A DNA stretch of 64,000 nt from an uncultured Halobacteriovorax sp. (GTDB lineage Bacteria; Bdellovibrionota; Bacteriovoracia; Bacteriovoracales; Bacteriovoracaceae), in assembly GCA_913061265.1 (NCBI GenBank), contig CAJXVS010000003.1, forward strand, positions 124,001-188,000, read 5' to 3'. How positions within the stretch are numbered: the first letter of the stretch is position 1; every line of letters begins with the position of its first letter. Made by a program: the position numbers and the translations under genes. The notes below the pieces were generated by a model, which saw only the letters and a program-made list of their open reading frames with translations, did not search any database and was not told the DNA's origin. Of the stretch, positions 1 through 9,120 are shown one piece after another.

Positions 1-997
1 ATTGTGACTGTTTCTTATTTTTAAAGTCTCGAATCAAAACATAGGAAGAGGCTACAATAATTATTAAAACGATTGGATGAGAGAAAAAGACGCCTTTATA
101 AGGTGAAAAATAAAAATCTAATACATTCATCCAATTCATATAAACTGTTTCAAGATAACCAACCTCTACGCTTCCTAGTCTTAAGTGCTCAAAGAAAATA
201 AAAGGGATGAGAACTAAGGATAGACCCAGGAATTGAAAAAACTTTCCACTAAGATTTACAGATTTTTTTGACCACCAATAAAAGACAAATAAAGCATAGA
301 GAGAAAAGTCTACTCGAATAAGAACGCCGATTCCAAAAGCCACTCCAAAATAAAGATGATTAAGCTTCGATTCTTGTTTCCTTGAGAAGTGAAAGAGTAA
401 CACCAGAGGAACAATGATTGATAAACTAGGAGTTGATTGCCCCCAAAATAGATAGTAGAAGGCCGGTCCAGACAATAGGAGTAGATAATTATAGATCTCA
501 AACAGTTTATTCTTTTCTCCCCCTAAGCCTAGCTCTTTTGAAAAGGAGGACAATAAAGAGAAGAATGAAAATAAAAAGATCAGGAAGACTCCAACTCCCA
601 TTGAAAAAGATTCGAAGTTCTCAACACTATTAGGTGAGTGATTAAAGGGTTTTAAATTGTCATTTGAAGCTCTCAGTCCATCATTTAGGGTTGTCTTCTT
701 AAGGCCTGAGATCTTTGAAAACAATTTGCCGTATAAATAGAAAGGGGTACTAATAAGGGCGTTACCATAACTATGGTGAGTATAGAAATAGCCTGATTTT
801 GTAACAACTCGGAAGTCGTCTTTATAGAAGAGTTGATTTGAAAGGTTTAAATCACCATCCTCAACAATACTCCTACTATAAGATTCATAGACCGATAGTT
901 CAGTGTTTGAAAAATTAAAATGACCAATCAAAATGAATAGAAAACAAGATAGAGCAATCAAAATGCGATGATTGAATTTTGTCATTACCCATTTCAT
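1..997 (-). CDS. GT-C-like polytopic membrane protein (C-terminal end lies beyond the left edge)
   Basis: The minus-strand frame is open from an ATG at 997 to the window edge, about 332 residues, preceded by an AGGAG site about 10 bases upstream. A hydrophobic helix covers residues 10-28. It is followed by a loop with acidic residues (ELSVYES, EDGDLNL, about 33-52) and then a Tyr/His-rich stretch (SGYFYTHHSYGNALIS, about 68-83). This arrangement is typical of GT-C/PMT/ArnT-like lipid-linked sugar transferases, where the first loop carries the acidic catalytic residue. At least five more hydrophobic helices follow. Sugar and acceptor cannot be told from the sequence. The gene diverges from the neighbour starting at 1084, which looks like the same protein class. 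Confidence 0.8.
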   Translation of the reverse strand, partial: MKWVMTKFNHRILIALSCFLFILIGHFNFSNTELSVYESYSRSIVEDGDLNLSNQLFYKDDFRVVTKSGYFYTHHSYGNALISTPFYLYGKLFSKISGLKKTTLNDGLRASNDNLKPFNHSPNSVENFESFSMGVGVFLIFLFSFFSLLSSFSKELGLGGEKNKLFEIYNYLLLLSGPAFYYLFWGQSTPSLSIIVPLVLLFHFSRKQESKLNHLYFGVAFGIGVLIRVDFSLYALFVFYWWSKKSVNLSGKFFQFLGLSLVLIPFIFFEHLRLGSVEVGYLETVYMNWMNVLDFYFSPYKGVFFSHPIVLIIIVASSYVLIRDFKNKKQSQ

Positions 998-1019
998 AAA
1001 GAGTTTTTCTCCTAGCACT

Positions 1020-1062
1020 ATAATATCTATCAATTATTAACTATAATATATTATAACACCTC
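1020..1062. promoter_or_regulatory. AT-rich divergent promoter region
   Basis: The 86-base gap between the two divergent membrane-protein genes is very AT-rich and carries a perfect TATAAT at 1042-1047 on the plus strand, with overlapping near-matches on the minus strand. No convincing -35 hexamer was found for either direction, so the assignment to a strand is open. Confidence 0.35.
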
Positions 1063-1083
1063 GAAATTAGTTGAGTAAACTTA

Positions 1084-2586
1084 GTGGCTATTAATAAGAA
1101 ATTATATCTCCTTTTACCACTATCTGCGCTATTTATAATTCTTAGTTATCACTTCTATAAAGATAACGCCTTTCTTTATGATGATGCCCCAGAGTCATTG
1201 AGCTATTACGACTCATCTTTAAAGAGCTGTCCAAATGAGTTCAGTTTTATCAAGAGGTCTAGCTTCCCTAAGCTGGTTCTTAATATCTTTGGAAATTGTC
1301 TACCGATCCTCCATACCGAAAGAAGTGGGGCTTTTGTCTTTGATACTATTCATTTTCTCAATTCTTTCTTTAGTAAGAAGAACTCACTTGTTATCTTTAA
1401 GATGACCCTCTCCCTCTTACTTCTTATCCTTTATCTGAATCTTACGATAAAGTTTTCAGAAAGATTGAGAATCAGCCCAGTAATGAGCACCCTTCTCTTT
1501 TTCTTTTCCCCATACTTCTTCTTTCTTTACGAGCCCTATCTTATAGAGAAGAGCATCCCCCTCGCCATAGTTGCTACTCATCTCCTTTTATTTTCAAAGC
1601 ACAATAAGGCAAACCTTCTAGCGGGATTATTTTCAGCACTTTGCTTATTCTTCATAAAGATGACTTTCTTATTTGAGTTAATTCCCGTGTGGATCTTGCA
1701 TTTTTCTTACTTCAAAAATAAAGACCTTAAGAAGTATACTCTCGGATTTCTAATTGGCCTGATTCCATTACTCATCTTTAACTTTGCGATGTTTTCAAAA
1801 AATTGGATGTTCCTTACTCAAGATGTAACTGCTTATAGTAGTAGTATATTCCAGAGCCTTCCTTTGTTTTTAGAATTCATCTTTATCCCTTCAAGCTTTT
1901 ATATAAATGGGCTTTTTTTTCAGCCTGAGTATCTAGAATTAACAGAATACCTGCCTCTCGTTGCCCTCACGACAAGCCTCATAATATCAACAACTTATGC
2001 CATAAAAAAGAGAAATTCGTTCACACTACACCTCTTTGCTTGTTTTATTTTATGCTTTATTGCCTCCTACCTTTTAGTAATGTCCAAGGCTAAGAGTAAT
2101 TCAATGATCTACATCTCTTCATTAGGACTTTATATTCCGCTTTTAATAAACTTTGGATTTACCAGGTTTCAGGAAAATAATTTTTTTCAAAAGGGAGCCC
2201 AGGTTATTCAATTAGCTTTGGTCTTGGTTTTTTCTTTTACTTTATTGTTTCAAATTCCCCAGTTAGATATCATCTCTAATAAAGGAGTCATTGATTATAT
2301 AAAGGTTTCTGAGATCCTAACGAAAAGGAAGATCAAGGGTCTAGTCGTAGATGACTTTGAGAAATTAAATGCTAAATATCTTATCCCAGAAGTAGACCTC
2401 TCATTTCCAAAGACATACAAAGAAGTATCATCGAGAAATGGCGGATTTGCGATACTCACTTCAGATTTAATGAAATTTCATTCATACTTAGAAACTGATT
2501 CTTCTTTAAAAAAATTCAAGAGAGAGTCTCTTGTTGTAAATAAAGAGCAAAACATTATCCTCTACCTTTTTGTTGATCACCTCTAG
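1084..2586 (+). CDS. Polytopic membrane protein, GT-C-like
   Basis: A 500-residue protein with about ten hydrophobic helices and a small soluble C-terminal domain (about residues 410-500). The first helix (7-24) is followed by an acidic loop (LYDDAPES, 31-38), the position of the catalytic Asp/Glu in GT-C glycosyltransferases. A cytosolic-type loop KFSERLRIS precedes helices 3-4. The start is GTG with no good ribosome site, so the exact start is uncertain. It may flip or modify a surface polysaccharide or lipid; no specific substrate is indicated. Its stop lies two bases from the convergent SGNH gene, with no terminator between. Confidence 0.7.
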   Translation: MAINKKLYLLLPLSALFIILSYHFYKDNAFLYDDAPESLSYYDSSLKSCPNEFSFIKRSSFPKLVLNIFGNCLPILHTERSGAFVFDTIHFLNSFFSKKNSLVIFKMTLSLLLLILYLNLTIKFSERLRISPVMSTLLFFFSPYFFFLYEPYLIEKSIPLAIVATHLLLFSKHNKANLLAGLFSALCLFFIKMTFLFELIPVWILHFSYFKNKDLKKYTLGFLIGLIPLLIFNFAMFSKNWMFLTQDVTAYSSSIFQSLPLFLEFIFIPSSFYINGLFFQPEYLELTEYLPLVALTTSLIISTTYAIKKRNSFTLHLFACFILCFIASYLLVMSKAKSNSMIYISSLGLYIPLLINFGFTRFQENNFFQKGAQVIQLALVLVFSFTLLFQIPQLDIISNKGVIDYIKVSEILTKRKIKGLVVDDFEKLNAKYLIPEVDLSFPKTYKEVSSRNGGFAILTSDLMKFHSYLETDSSLKKFKRESLVVNKEQNIILYLFVDHL

Positions 2587-2588
2587 CT

Positions 2589-3947
2589 TTAGTTTCGTTC
2601 TTCACTTTCTTCTATATAATTGGCTAAGAGCATATGCCCATGATCTGTTAGATGAATATTGTCCCACCAGTTCCAACTGAGATCATCCTTAAGTTTAAAT
2701 AGACCCGTGGGATCCATTGCTCTAATACTATATTTCCTTGCGATAGAGAGGATATTATAATGCAGAGGAGAAAGGTTATTTAATGCTTGCGTACTTGGTT
2801 CTAAGATAGCGATCACAGGAATCTTAAGCGCCGACCACTCCTTAAAAAGCAGGTCAATATTCTTTCTATGTTTTTCAGGGTCCCTGTCGTTATAGGAAAG
2901 AACAAAGAAGATCTTATCTGGACTAGATTTTATAATATCTTCTTGTAAGTCGACAAATGTCTGAGAGACGGCAGATCTAATGGCAATATTCAAACAATTA
3001 TCTATTTCTTTTTTGGCGCAATATAAATCTGTCCATCTTTTCGTTTCTTTAGAGGCTCCTTCTCCGAACGTTTGAGAGCTTCCGATAAAGAGGACTGAAT
3101 TCTTTTTTAATTTTAATTCTTCTGACACTCTTAAGCTTTCTTCAGAAATAAGATTGGCCTCACTCTCTGGCCTCTCGAAGTATTCAAATAGATAAATCCC
3201 TTGAAAGTAGAAGATATAGAAGAAATAACAAAGGACTGAAATTATGCTTACTGAAACTCCAATTGATATCGCCTTTAATGAAGAAATGAGAAAGAATGCA
3301 ACAGCAAGAACCATGACGCCTATTAAAAAGAGGCTCCATGAAAAGGAAGGCCTTAATTTCAGAGGAGATCCTTCAATAGAGATTTTTTCAAGAGAGCTTT
3401 CCTCTGTTCCATGATTTCTTATTCTGACTGCCTCAACAGAGTCAATCAACTTCTTTGAGTTTATAAAGTAAGTTCCCTTTTCATAAAGGATCTTATTCTT
3501 ATCCTCAATTTCTATTAACAACTCAATTGGGTTTGAGAGCTCACCATTAAAATCATAGAGAATAGCTTTATCTCCCTTCCTTAACCGTACAACCTGACCT
3601 CCTAAGACTAAATCAACTGTTGCTTGATTAGAGAGGAAGAGTTCAAAATAAAGACTTTCTGCCTTTTCAAACTCTAAGAACTGATGACCATGCCACATGT
3701 TCAAGTTGATTCTTTCTTTAAAAAGGGTGTAGCTCGATGTCATAAATTCATCTGCTCCCATAAGAGGAACAAAGTCTGATTTCTTTTTAAGGCTTGTTAT
3801 TAGCTTTGTAGAGTCTTCTATTGAATGATTCGAGATAGAGTAAATTCTTTCTATACAAAAAGAAATTACCATTGAAATGGCTAAGAGGATTATAAGTGAA
3901 GATCTTGAGTGTCCTTTCAAAAGACTTCCTTTTTCTCTGCACTCCAT
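2589..3947 (-). CDS. Membrane-anchored SGNH/GDSL-type hydrolase
   Basis: 452 residues: an N-terminal helix (about 17-33), a predicted extracytoplasmic beta-rich domain (about 60-195), two helices (about 205-223 and 228-252), then a C-terminal SGNH-like domain. Block I is FIGSSQTFGEG (287-297; candidate nucleophile Ser290/291). The Asn block is SYNDRD (351-356). The Asp/His pair is WWDNIHLTDHGH (Asp429, His432). This looks like a full catalytic set for an esterase/O-acetylhydrolase or an inactive relative acting on glycans. The start overlaps the end of the upstream radical-SAM gene by 31 bases, so the two are co-translated in the 7463-2589 minus-strand operon. Confidence 0.75.
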   Translation of the reverse strand: MECREKGSLLKGHSRSSLIILLAISMVISFCIERIYSISNHSIEDSTKLITSLKKKSDFVPLMGADEFMTSSYTLFKERINLNMWHGHQFLEFEKAESLYFELFLSNQATVDLVLGGQVVRLRKGDKAILYDFNGELSNPIELLIEIEDKNKILYEKGTYFINSKKLIDSVEAVRIRNHGTEESSLEKISIEGSPLKLRPSFSWSLFLIGVMVLAVAFFLISSLKAISIGVSVSIISVLCYFFYIFYFQGIYLFEYFERPESEANLISEESLRVSEELKLKKNSVLFIGSSQTFGEGASKETKRWTDLYCAKKEIDNCLNIAIRSAVSQTFVDLQEDIIKSSPDKIFFVLSYNDRDPEKHRKNIDLLFKEWSALKIPVIAILEPSTQALNNLSPLHYNILSIARKYSIRAMDPTGLFKLKDDLSWNWWDNIHLTDHGHMLLANYIEESEERN

Positions 3948-4849
3948 AGATCACAATTATTACATAGATCTAGCTCTTCTCTTTTGCGGTGAGTATGAAT
4001 TTCTCTCATCTTTGTAAAGCTATCAGATGTCCAAATTTCTTTTATACTTTGATCTGTTAGGTGACCCATCTTATACTTTGCTTTTGTGTCCATACAGCAA
4101 AGTGGAACTTCTCCACTGCTATGACAAACAAAAGTTCCCCATAAGGCGATGCAAGGATCCATATCGCTTCTAAAGCCAAGAAGTGTCTCTGGGCTAACTG
4201 CGCCGGCCCAATTATGGCCCTTTTGAACAACGACCTCGTCTTTCTCTCCTAACTTTTCTTTCCAAAACTTGATAAAGGACTCTGTTTCGGTAGAGTTTAT
4301 TTTCTGCAAGACCATTTGAATTCTAATCTTCAAAGAGCTGTTGCTCTCATTTCTCGCTTCGATTAGGGCCATCGTATTCTTAAGAACCTCTTCAAATTTA
4401 AGGCCTTTTCTTATTTCCTCATATACGGCAGGAACAAGTGAATCTATCGTAATATAGATTTGATCTAGTCCAGAATTCAAGCATTCTTGAATCTTAGCCT
4501 CATTTAACAAACTAGCATTTGTCGAGATATTGACGACTTTAATATTTGCGTCTTTAAGCTTCTTTATCCTTTTAAAGATGTCTTTATCTAGAAGTGGCTC
4601 TCCATCTAAGTAAGGCATTACCTTTTCTATATGGTGAGAATACTGTGATAACTCCTGAACAATTCCTGAAAAGAGCTCTTCGTTCATTCTTGTAAATTGT
4701 TTTTCATCAAAATTGATCCCACACATGACACATCTAGCATTACATGAATTAATAGTTTCAATATGGAGGTACTTAGGGAACTCTAAAAGTTCCTCTTCTA
4801 TAAACCCTAGTCTTTTCTCTACACTATTTTTTTTTGAAATAGACTTCAT
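3917..4849 (-). CDS. Radical-SAM protein with SPASM-type C-terminus
   Basis: 310 residues. The CxxxCxxC cluster that binds the SAM-cleaving [4Fe-4S] centre is Cys36, Cys40, Cys43 (CNARCVMC). A glycine/aspartate stretch (LDGEPLLD) and a strand reading VNISTNASLL fit the SAM-binding barrel. The C-terminus has the SPASM pattern: CC in the PLCCMD motif, a KMGHL turn, and a final CNNC. Such proteins in surface-sugar clusters modify sugars, lipids or peptides; the substrate is not deducible. An AGGA site lies just upstream of the ATG. It overlaps the GT2 gene upstream by 26 bases and the SGNH gene downstream. Confidence 0.82.
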   Translation of the reverse strand: MKSISKKNSVEKRLGFIEEELLEFPKYLHIETINSCNARCVMCGINFDEKQFTRMNEELFSGIVQELSQYSHHIEKVMPYLDGEPLLDKDIFKRIKKLKDANIKVVNISTNASLLNEAKIQECLNSGLDQIYITIDSLVPAVYEEIRKGLKFEEVLKNTMALIEARNESNSSLKIRIQMVLQKINSTETESFIKFWKEKLGEKDEVVVQKGHNWAGAVSPETLLGFRSDMDPCIALWGTFVCHSSGEVPLCCMDTKAKYKMGHLTDQSIKEIWTSDSFTKMREIHTHRKREELDLCNNCDLWSAEKKEVF

Positions 4850-5522
4850 AAGTCATCCTGCGAAAGAAGTGAAAGACCCCAAAGATATTCCCAAAGGTAA
4901 AAGCATCTGTTTTCTCTTTATTCTGAAAGTCATCTCTAAAAGGAACCTCAATATAACTGGGAGAACTTCTCTTAAAGATCTTAATCAAGATTTCCGCTTG
5001 AAAAGCATAACTTGTGGTCATTTCATTAAAATCTAGAACAAGCTCTCTTTTATAAAGAACGTAATGGTTATAATACTTAAGTCCTACTCCAAACATTATA
5101 TTTACTAGTGAGACAAAGAGCTTAGAGATGATGGCCCTAGAAAAAGGTCTCTCATTAGTATTAACTTGATAAGGAATAACTAAGTCTTCCTTTTGCGAAA
5201 AGAGGATGTCTAAGGACTCTGGCAGGATATCATTTTGCCCATGAATCATGACTATATATTCAGACTTACTTTTCTTAAGGCCGTCTTTAAAGATAAAGCC
5301 TATATTTCTTGATTCAGTATGATGGATAACAGAAACCTGCTTATCGACTAACGTTAGTTCTTCAGCAATCGCCCCAGTATTGTCCGAACTAGCATCATTG
5401 TAGATAACGACTTCGTACTCATTATAATACTTAGGTAAGGCCTCTAGGACCTTGAGAACCGTCGGTCTTAAGTTCAACTCTTCGTTTAAAGCAGGAATGA
5501 TAACTGTTATGCTAGATTTCAT
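4824..5522 (-). CDS. Family 2 glycosyltransferase (soluble, no membrane tail)
   Basis: 232 residues opening with the GT-A nucleotide-sugar fold: VIIPALNEE (7-15), YNDASSDNTG around 41-50 and a metal-site-like stretch HGQND near residue 94. Unlike the next gene it has no C-terminal membrane helices. A good AAGGGG site precedes the ATG. It belongs to the minus-strand operon of two GT2 enzymes, a DegT-like protein, a radical-SAM protein and an SGNH hydrolase, which suggests stepwise building of a surface glycan. Donor and acceptor unknown. Confidence 0.82.
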   Translation of the reverse strand: MKSSITVIIPALNEELNLRPTVLKVLEALPKYYNEYEVVIYNDASSDNTGAIAEELTLVDKQVSVIHHTESRNIGFIFKDGLKKSKSEYIVMIHGQNDILPESLDILFSQKEDLVIPYQVNTNERPFSRAIISKLFVSLVNIMFGVGLKYYNHYVLYKRELVLDFNEMTTSYAFQAEILIKIFKRSSPSYIEVPFRDDFQNKEKTDAFTFGNIFGVFHFFRRMTYEVYFKKK

Positions 5523-5533
5523 TACACCCCTTT

Positions 5534-6430
5534 TTATAAGTTTTCAGTTGATTCGATATTGTATAAGGGCCTCTTTCTAGACTGCAAATGAATCCGCCCT
5601 ACATACACTCCAATAATCAGAAGAGATAAAAAGTTTAGAAAGAACATGATAAAGATCCCTACGACCCATGGACTTATAGAGCTTACGCTAAAAAGGTAGA
5701 TAACCAGAGCAATCAAGGGGATAAGCATAAAGATCAATGGTAGATAGAGTGGTGTTATTGAAAAGGAAGTAAGTCCTATAAAGAAAGTTTCAATAGGATC
5801 CCCTCCCCAAAAGGGAAAGTGAGTTTCTCCAGAATGCCTAGCCTCTCTGTCGTAGGCTAAATTAACTTGCTTATAGCCAAGCCACTGAACATAACCTCGC
5901 AAGAAAGGGTCCTCTTCTTTAATCTTACATAATTCCGTAAGGACTTTCTTATCTACTAACTTAAAATCCCCTACCTCTACTTGAATCTTTATCTTAGAGC
6001 ATTTATTCCAGGCCTTATAAGCAAGCTTTGTTAAAAGCATCTTGATTGGATTCTCGCCATTTCTTTTACTTCTCATCATATTGACGACAAAGGCTCCCTC
6101 TTCCCACTCTTTGATCATCTTTGGAAATAACTCGGGAGGATCTTGAAGGTCTGAGTCGCAATAAAGAACAGCTTCTCCTGAAGCTGATCTAAGACCAGCG
6201 ATCAAACAAGGAATTTGGCCAAAACGGCCACTCATATTAAGGATCTTTATTCTCGAATCTTTCTTAGAGAAGCTTTGAATCACTTCAAGAGATTTATCAG
6301 TTGAATCATCATTAACAAAGATAATTTCAAACTCATAATCATCCATCGCCTTCACTGTTCGCTCAATGAGCTCACCAAGGAGACTCTCTTCATTTCTAAA
6401 GGAATAGACTATTGATATTAACTTATTCAT
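5534..6430 (-). CDS. GtrB/ArnC-like family 2 glycosyltransferase with two C-terminal helices
   Basis: About 298 residues from the ATG at 6430 (an ATG at 6445 is an alternative; both overlap the upstream gene). The N-terminal GT-A domain has SIVYSFRNEES, VNDDSTDKS and the metal-binding DSDLQDPPE motif. Two hydrophobic helices near the C-terminus match the dolichyl/undecaprenyl-phosphate glycosyltransferase architecture (GtrB, ArnC, DPM1-like). Enzymes of this type load a sugar onto undecaprenyl phosphate at the inner membrane, supplying a GT-C transferase. The GT-C-like proteins at 7465-9120, 1084-2586 and 1-997 are natural partners. Confidence 0.85.
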   Translation of the reverse strand: MNKLISIVYSFRNEESLLGELIERTVKAMDDYEFEIIFVNDDSTDKSLEVIQSFSKKDSRIKILNMSGRFGQIPCLIAGLRSASGEAVLYCDSDLQDPPELFPKMIKEWEEGAFVVNMMRSKRNGENPIKMLLTKLAYKAWNKCSKIKIQVEVGDFKLVDKKVLTELCKIKEEDPFLRGYVQWLGYKQVNLAYDREARHSGETHFPFWGGDPIETFFIGLTSFSITPLYLPLIFMLIPLIALVIYLFSVSSISPWVVGIFIMFFLNFLSLLIIGVYVGRIHLQSRKRPLYNIESTENL

Positions 6431-7463
6431 ATCTTTTAAACTCATTTAAGTTCTTTCTAATAAACTCAAAGTTTTTATTTATAGACCTTTTACTATTAAA
6501 AACAATTGTTACAGCTTCCTCTACAAATCTAGTGGCCCTTGGAAACTCTTCAGCTCTATAACCCCATTCTTCTAGATTCTTACAAGGAGATAGGTTTGTT
6601 CGTGGCCATAAGTATAAGAAAACATTTTTCTTAACGCCACTTTTCACAATGAGTGGTTTATTCTTTCCTAAGAGAATGATCTTCACTTCGCCTAAATCAC
6701 TACTGCTTTTAAAGTATATCACTCTATTACGTTTCAAATAATCGATAATATGACTTAAGTCTGAACGTTTTAATTTATTAATATACTCAAGCAAACTAGT
6801 ATATTGATGATTTGTTAGGCTGAGGGGAGTAAAGCTATCTGTTGGGAGAAGCTCTTCGTCACTGTCCTTTATGTAACGAGTTAACCGAAATAAATGCTGA
6901 TAACAATTAATTTTTTTAAGAAATCTTATGAGAATCGAGGTCCACTTAAACCAAGGGTTTTCTTTAGCCCCAAGTTTAAACTCAAAGCTCTTTCTCGTCG
7001 TCATTAAAGACCCAAGACCGAAAGCAATCTGCTTGTTCCAATGGCATGACATAAAGGCCATATCAATAGACTCGGGTAGATCATAACTGAGGAGATCACC
7101 TTGAGCCAAATCCAAGATATTATAGCAATCTTTCGAAGTGTAGAGTTTCTCCGGGATATGGCCCGAAAAGGCATGATGAATGATGGCCAAGGTTAAGGGG
7201 CCAAGCTTAGCTTCAAGAAGGATTGGATCTAGATTCAAGTTCCCTTCTTCTAGGTCAACAAAGACAGCTTTTAAGCCGAGGCAATGAATCATCTGCACGA
7301 CCGCTATGCAAGTTACAGCAGGGATTATGACTTCAATCTTAGAGGGGTTCTCTTTTTTTATCTCTTTTAAATAACAATAAAGAGCACCCCGTCCTTTAGA
7401 GAAAGGATACCAATTCAAACCATCATCTTTATAAAGACGATCTGTATTTAAGTTAAGATCCAT
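6423..7463 (-). CDS. Divergent DegT/DnrJ-fold PLP protein
   Basis: 346 residues with a fold-type-I aminotransferase outline. PFSKGRGALY near 20 resembles the substrate-entry loop, and VIIPAVTC (45-52) and VFVDLEEGNLNLDP (67-80) follow DegT spacing. LDLAQ (117-121) replaces the usual EDAAQ. CHWNKQ (140-145) puts the candidate Schiff-base lysine at Lys144, followed by FGLGSLMTT. The family core is recognisable but several signature residues differ, so it may be a sugar aminotransferase with unusual substrate or a relative with another activity. The stop overlaps the GT2 gene start, which shows operon membership. Confidence 0.65.
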   Translation of the reverse strand: MDLNLNTDRLYKDDGLNWYPFSKGRGALYCYLKEIKKENPSKIEVIIPAVTCIAVVQMIHCLGLKAVFVDLEEGNLNLDPILLEAKLGPLTLAIIHHAFSGHIPEKLYTSKDCYNILDLAQGDLLSYDLPESIDMAFMSCHWNKQIAFGLGSLMTTRKSFEFKLGAKENPWFKWTSILIRFLKKINCYQHLFRLTRYIKDSDEELLPTDSFTPLSLTNHQYTSLLEYINKLKRSDLSHIIDYLKRNRVIYFKSSSDLGEVKIILLGKNKPLIVKSGVKKNVFLYLWPRTNLSPCKNLEEWGYRAEEFPRATRFVEEAVTIVFNSKRSINKNFEFIRKNLNEFKRYE

Positions 7464-7464
7464 T

Positions 7465-9120
7465 TCAATCTCTCTCTGACTTTTTAAAGTCGAAGATCCA
7501 ATACATCTTTTTATTATTTCTTATAACCCAGGCTTGATTAGAGATCTCCACACCATAGAACCTTGACTGATCTATGACGTCCTTAGGATTAACCCCTCCC
7601 CAGCTCCAGTACCAACCAGACCATTCATCAATCATTGGAACTGCAATACTACCTTCGCTATTCTTTTCTAATAAATCTAAGAAGGTTTTGTATTTTCCTT
7701 TTGATACCTCTAGATAGAGGTGCTTCGGTCTTATGGTATTATTTGAAAGATATTCAAATTTTCCAATATCCCCTTCACCTAAGACAAAGAGGTTCTTTCT
7801 ATCCTTCATATGTGTGAGTACTTCAGAGGTGATACTCATATTATGCCAAAGGACGGGACCATTTGAATAATAACTTTTATAAGTACTAAAGGCATTAAAA
7901 CTTAAACAAGAGAATAAACTAAGACAGAAGACTCTCCCCTTAATTCCTCCTTTAAACATATTAAAAAGAATTAAGGAGAAAAAGATGGTGGACCAAATTC
8001 GTATTGGATAAATATAGTTAGCATAGGTGCTTAGCCCTCCGAGAGAGACTGTCATAGCGACAAGAAAAAGCGCAAGCCCAAGAGCATCTTTTCTAAACTC
8101 TAGTAGGCTTTTACCTTTCTCTAAGATTGACCACAGTAGTACTAAGATTAAAGAAATAATAAAGACGGGGTCTGAGATAAAATGGATTCCTTGAAATATC
8201 TCGATATCTCTATAGAATTGATTTGACCAAAGAAAGGACATTGACTCTTCAGTACTAAAGAAAAGGGTGAAAAAGTGAAAAAGGTTCTGCAAAGGCTTAA
8301 CCCTTTCACCATAGACTCCTCCGATCTGCTCAGAGAGCCTAGCATAATCAATCAAGGCTAAGTACGGCACAGTCAAAATAAGGCCTGTAAAAAAGATCTT
8401 TACTATTTTTTTTCGGCTGAGTTTTATAAAATCACAAAGAGCTGAACAGGCTAGCCATATAAAGTTGACCCTAGACCAAAAGCCTAAGGCCAAAAGAGCT
8501 CCAATTTTCAGTGCGGTTGCCTTCTTTGGAGAATGAGTCATATTTAAGATAAGTAAAAAGATGATTAAAGTATAAGATTCGGTAATAAAGAATCCATAAT
8601 CGAAGACGGTTAAAGGGTGAAGGGCAAAGACAATTGTTGAGAGCTCCTGAAGTTTCGAGTCACCAAGCCTTTTAGAAAGTAGGCTTGAAAAAAGGAAGAT
8701 CTGTATTAACCCTGCAAAGAAGTGCCAATATTTAAAGAGAAGATCAGGAAGACCAATCAAATCGTTCAAGACCTTATAGAAGCCTATGACTAAGCCACTG
8801 TGCTTATCTTGCATAAGGATGGGAAAGTAATAGCTTTCTTTTTTAATGATAAGGACAGGCGGATTGGCTCTTGAGAGAACTTCTAGTTTCTTACTATTAC
8901 TAAGATTGTTATTAATCCCTTCTATTTGGATAGGCTCTTTTACTATTCCCTCTAAACTATCGGTAGGAACTGGGGAATGAGTAGACCACATTCCCCAAAA
9001 GAGTAAAGAGTATAAAATGTAGGGCATTACCCTCGATAGACTTTCTTTTAGAAAACACCCGTTCTCTAAAGACTTAAGGTGCAACATTTCATTCTTGATC
9101 GCCATCCGTGATGCCCACAA
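7465..9120 (-). CDS. Polytopic membrane protein, PMT/GT39-like
   Basis: 551 residues from a TTG at 9120 with GAGG five bases upstream (an ATG at 9105 is the alternative). A helix at about 30-45 is followed by a large periplasmic-type loop, then about ten more helices and a soluble tail of about 110 residues. Motifs such as TESYTLI between helices and a loop ARLSEQIGG fit lipid-linked sugar transferases (GT39/ArnT class). The start overlaps the giant pilin gene by 55 bases, although the two are functionally different; the overlap implies translational coupling or a compact arrangement. Two bases separate it from the next gene. Confidence 0.7.
   Translation of the reverse strand: MWASRMAIKNEMLHLKSLENGCFLKESLSRVMPYILYSLLFWGMWSTHSPVPTDSLEGIVKEPIQIEGINNNLSNSKKLEVLSRANPPVLIIKKESYYFPILMQDKHSGLVIGFYKVLNDLIGLPDLLFKYWHFFAGLIQIFLFSSLLSKRLGDSKLQELSTIVFALHPLTVFDYGFFITESYTLIIFLLILNMTHSPKKATALKIGALLALGFWSRVNFIWLACSALCDFIKLSRKKIVKIFFTGLILTVPYLALIDYARLSEQIGGVYGERVKPLQNLFHFFTLFFSTEESMSFLWSNQFYRDIEIFQGIHFISDPVFIISLILVLLWSILEKGKSLLEFRKDALGLALFLVAMTVSLGGLSTYANYIYPIRIWSTIFFSLILFNMFKGGIKGRVFCLSLFSCLSFNAFSTYKSYYSNGPVLWHNMSITSEVLTHMKDRKNLFVLGEGDIGKFEYLSNNTIRPKHLYLEVSKGKYKTFLDLLEKNSEGSIAVPMIDEWSGWYWSWGGVNPKDVIDQSRFYGVEISNQAWVIRNNKKMYWIFDFKKSERD

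Noticed and set aside
310-501. 63-codon minus-strand frame near the left edge
   Set aside because: It is an out-of-frame shadow of the larger membrane-protein gene that runs off the window edge.
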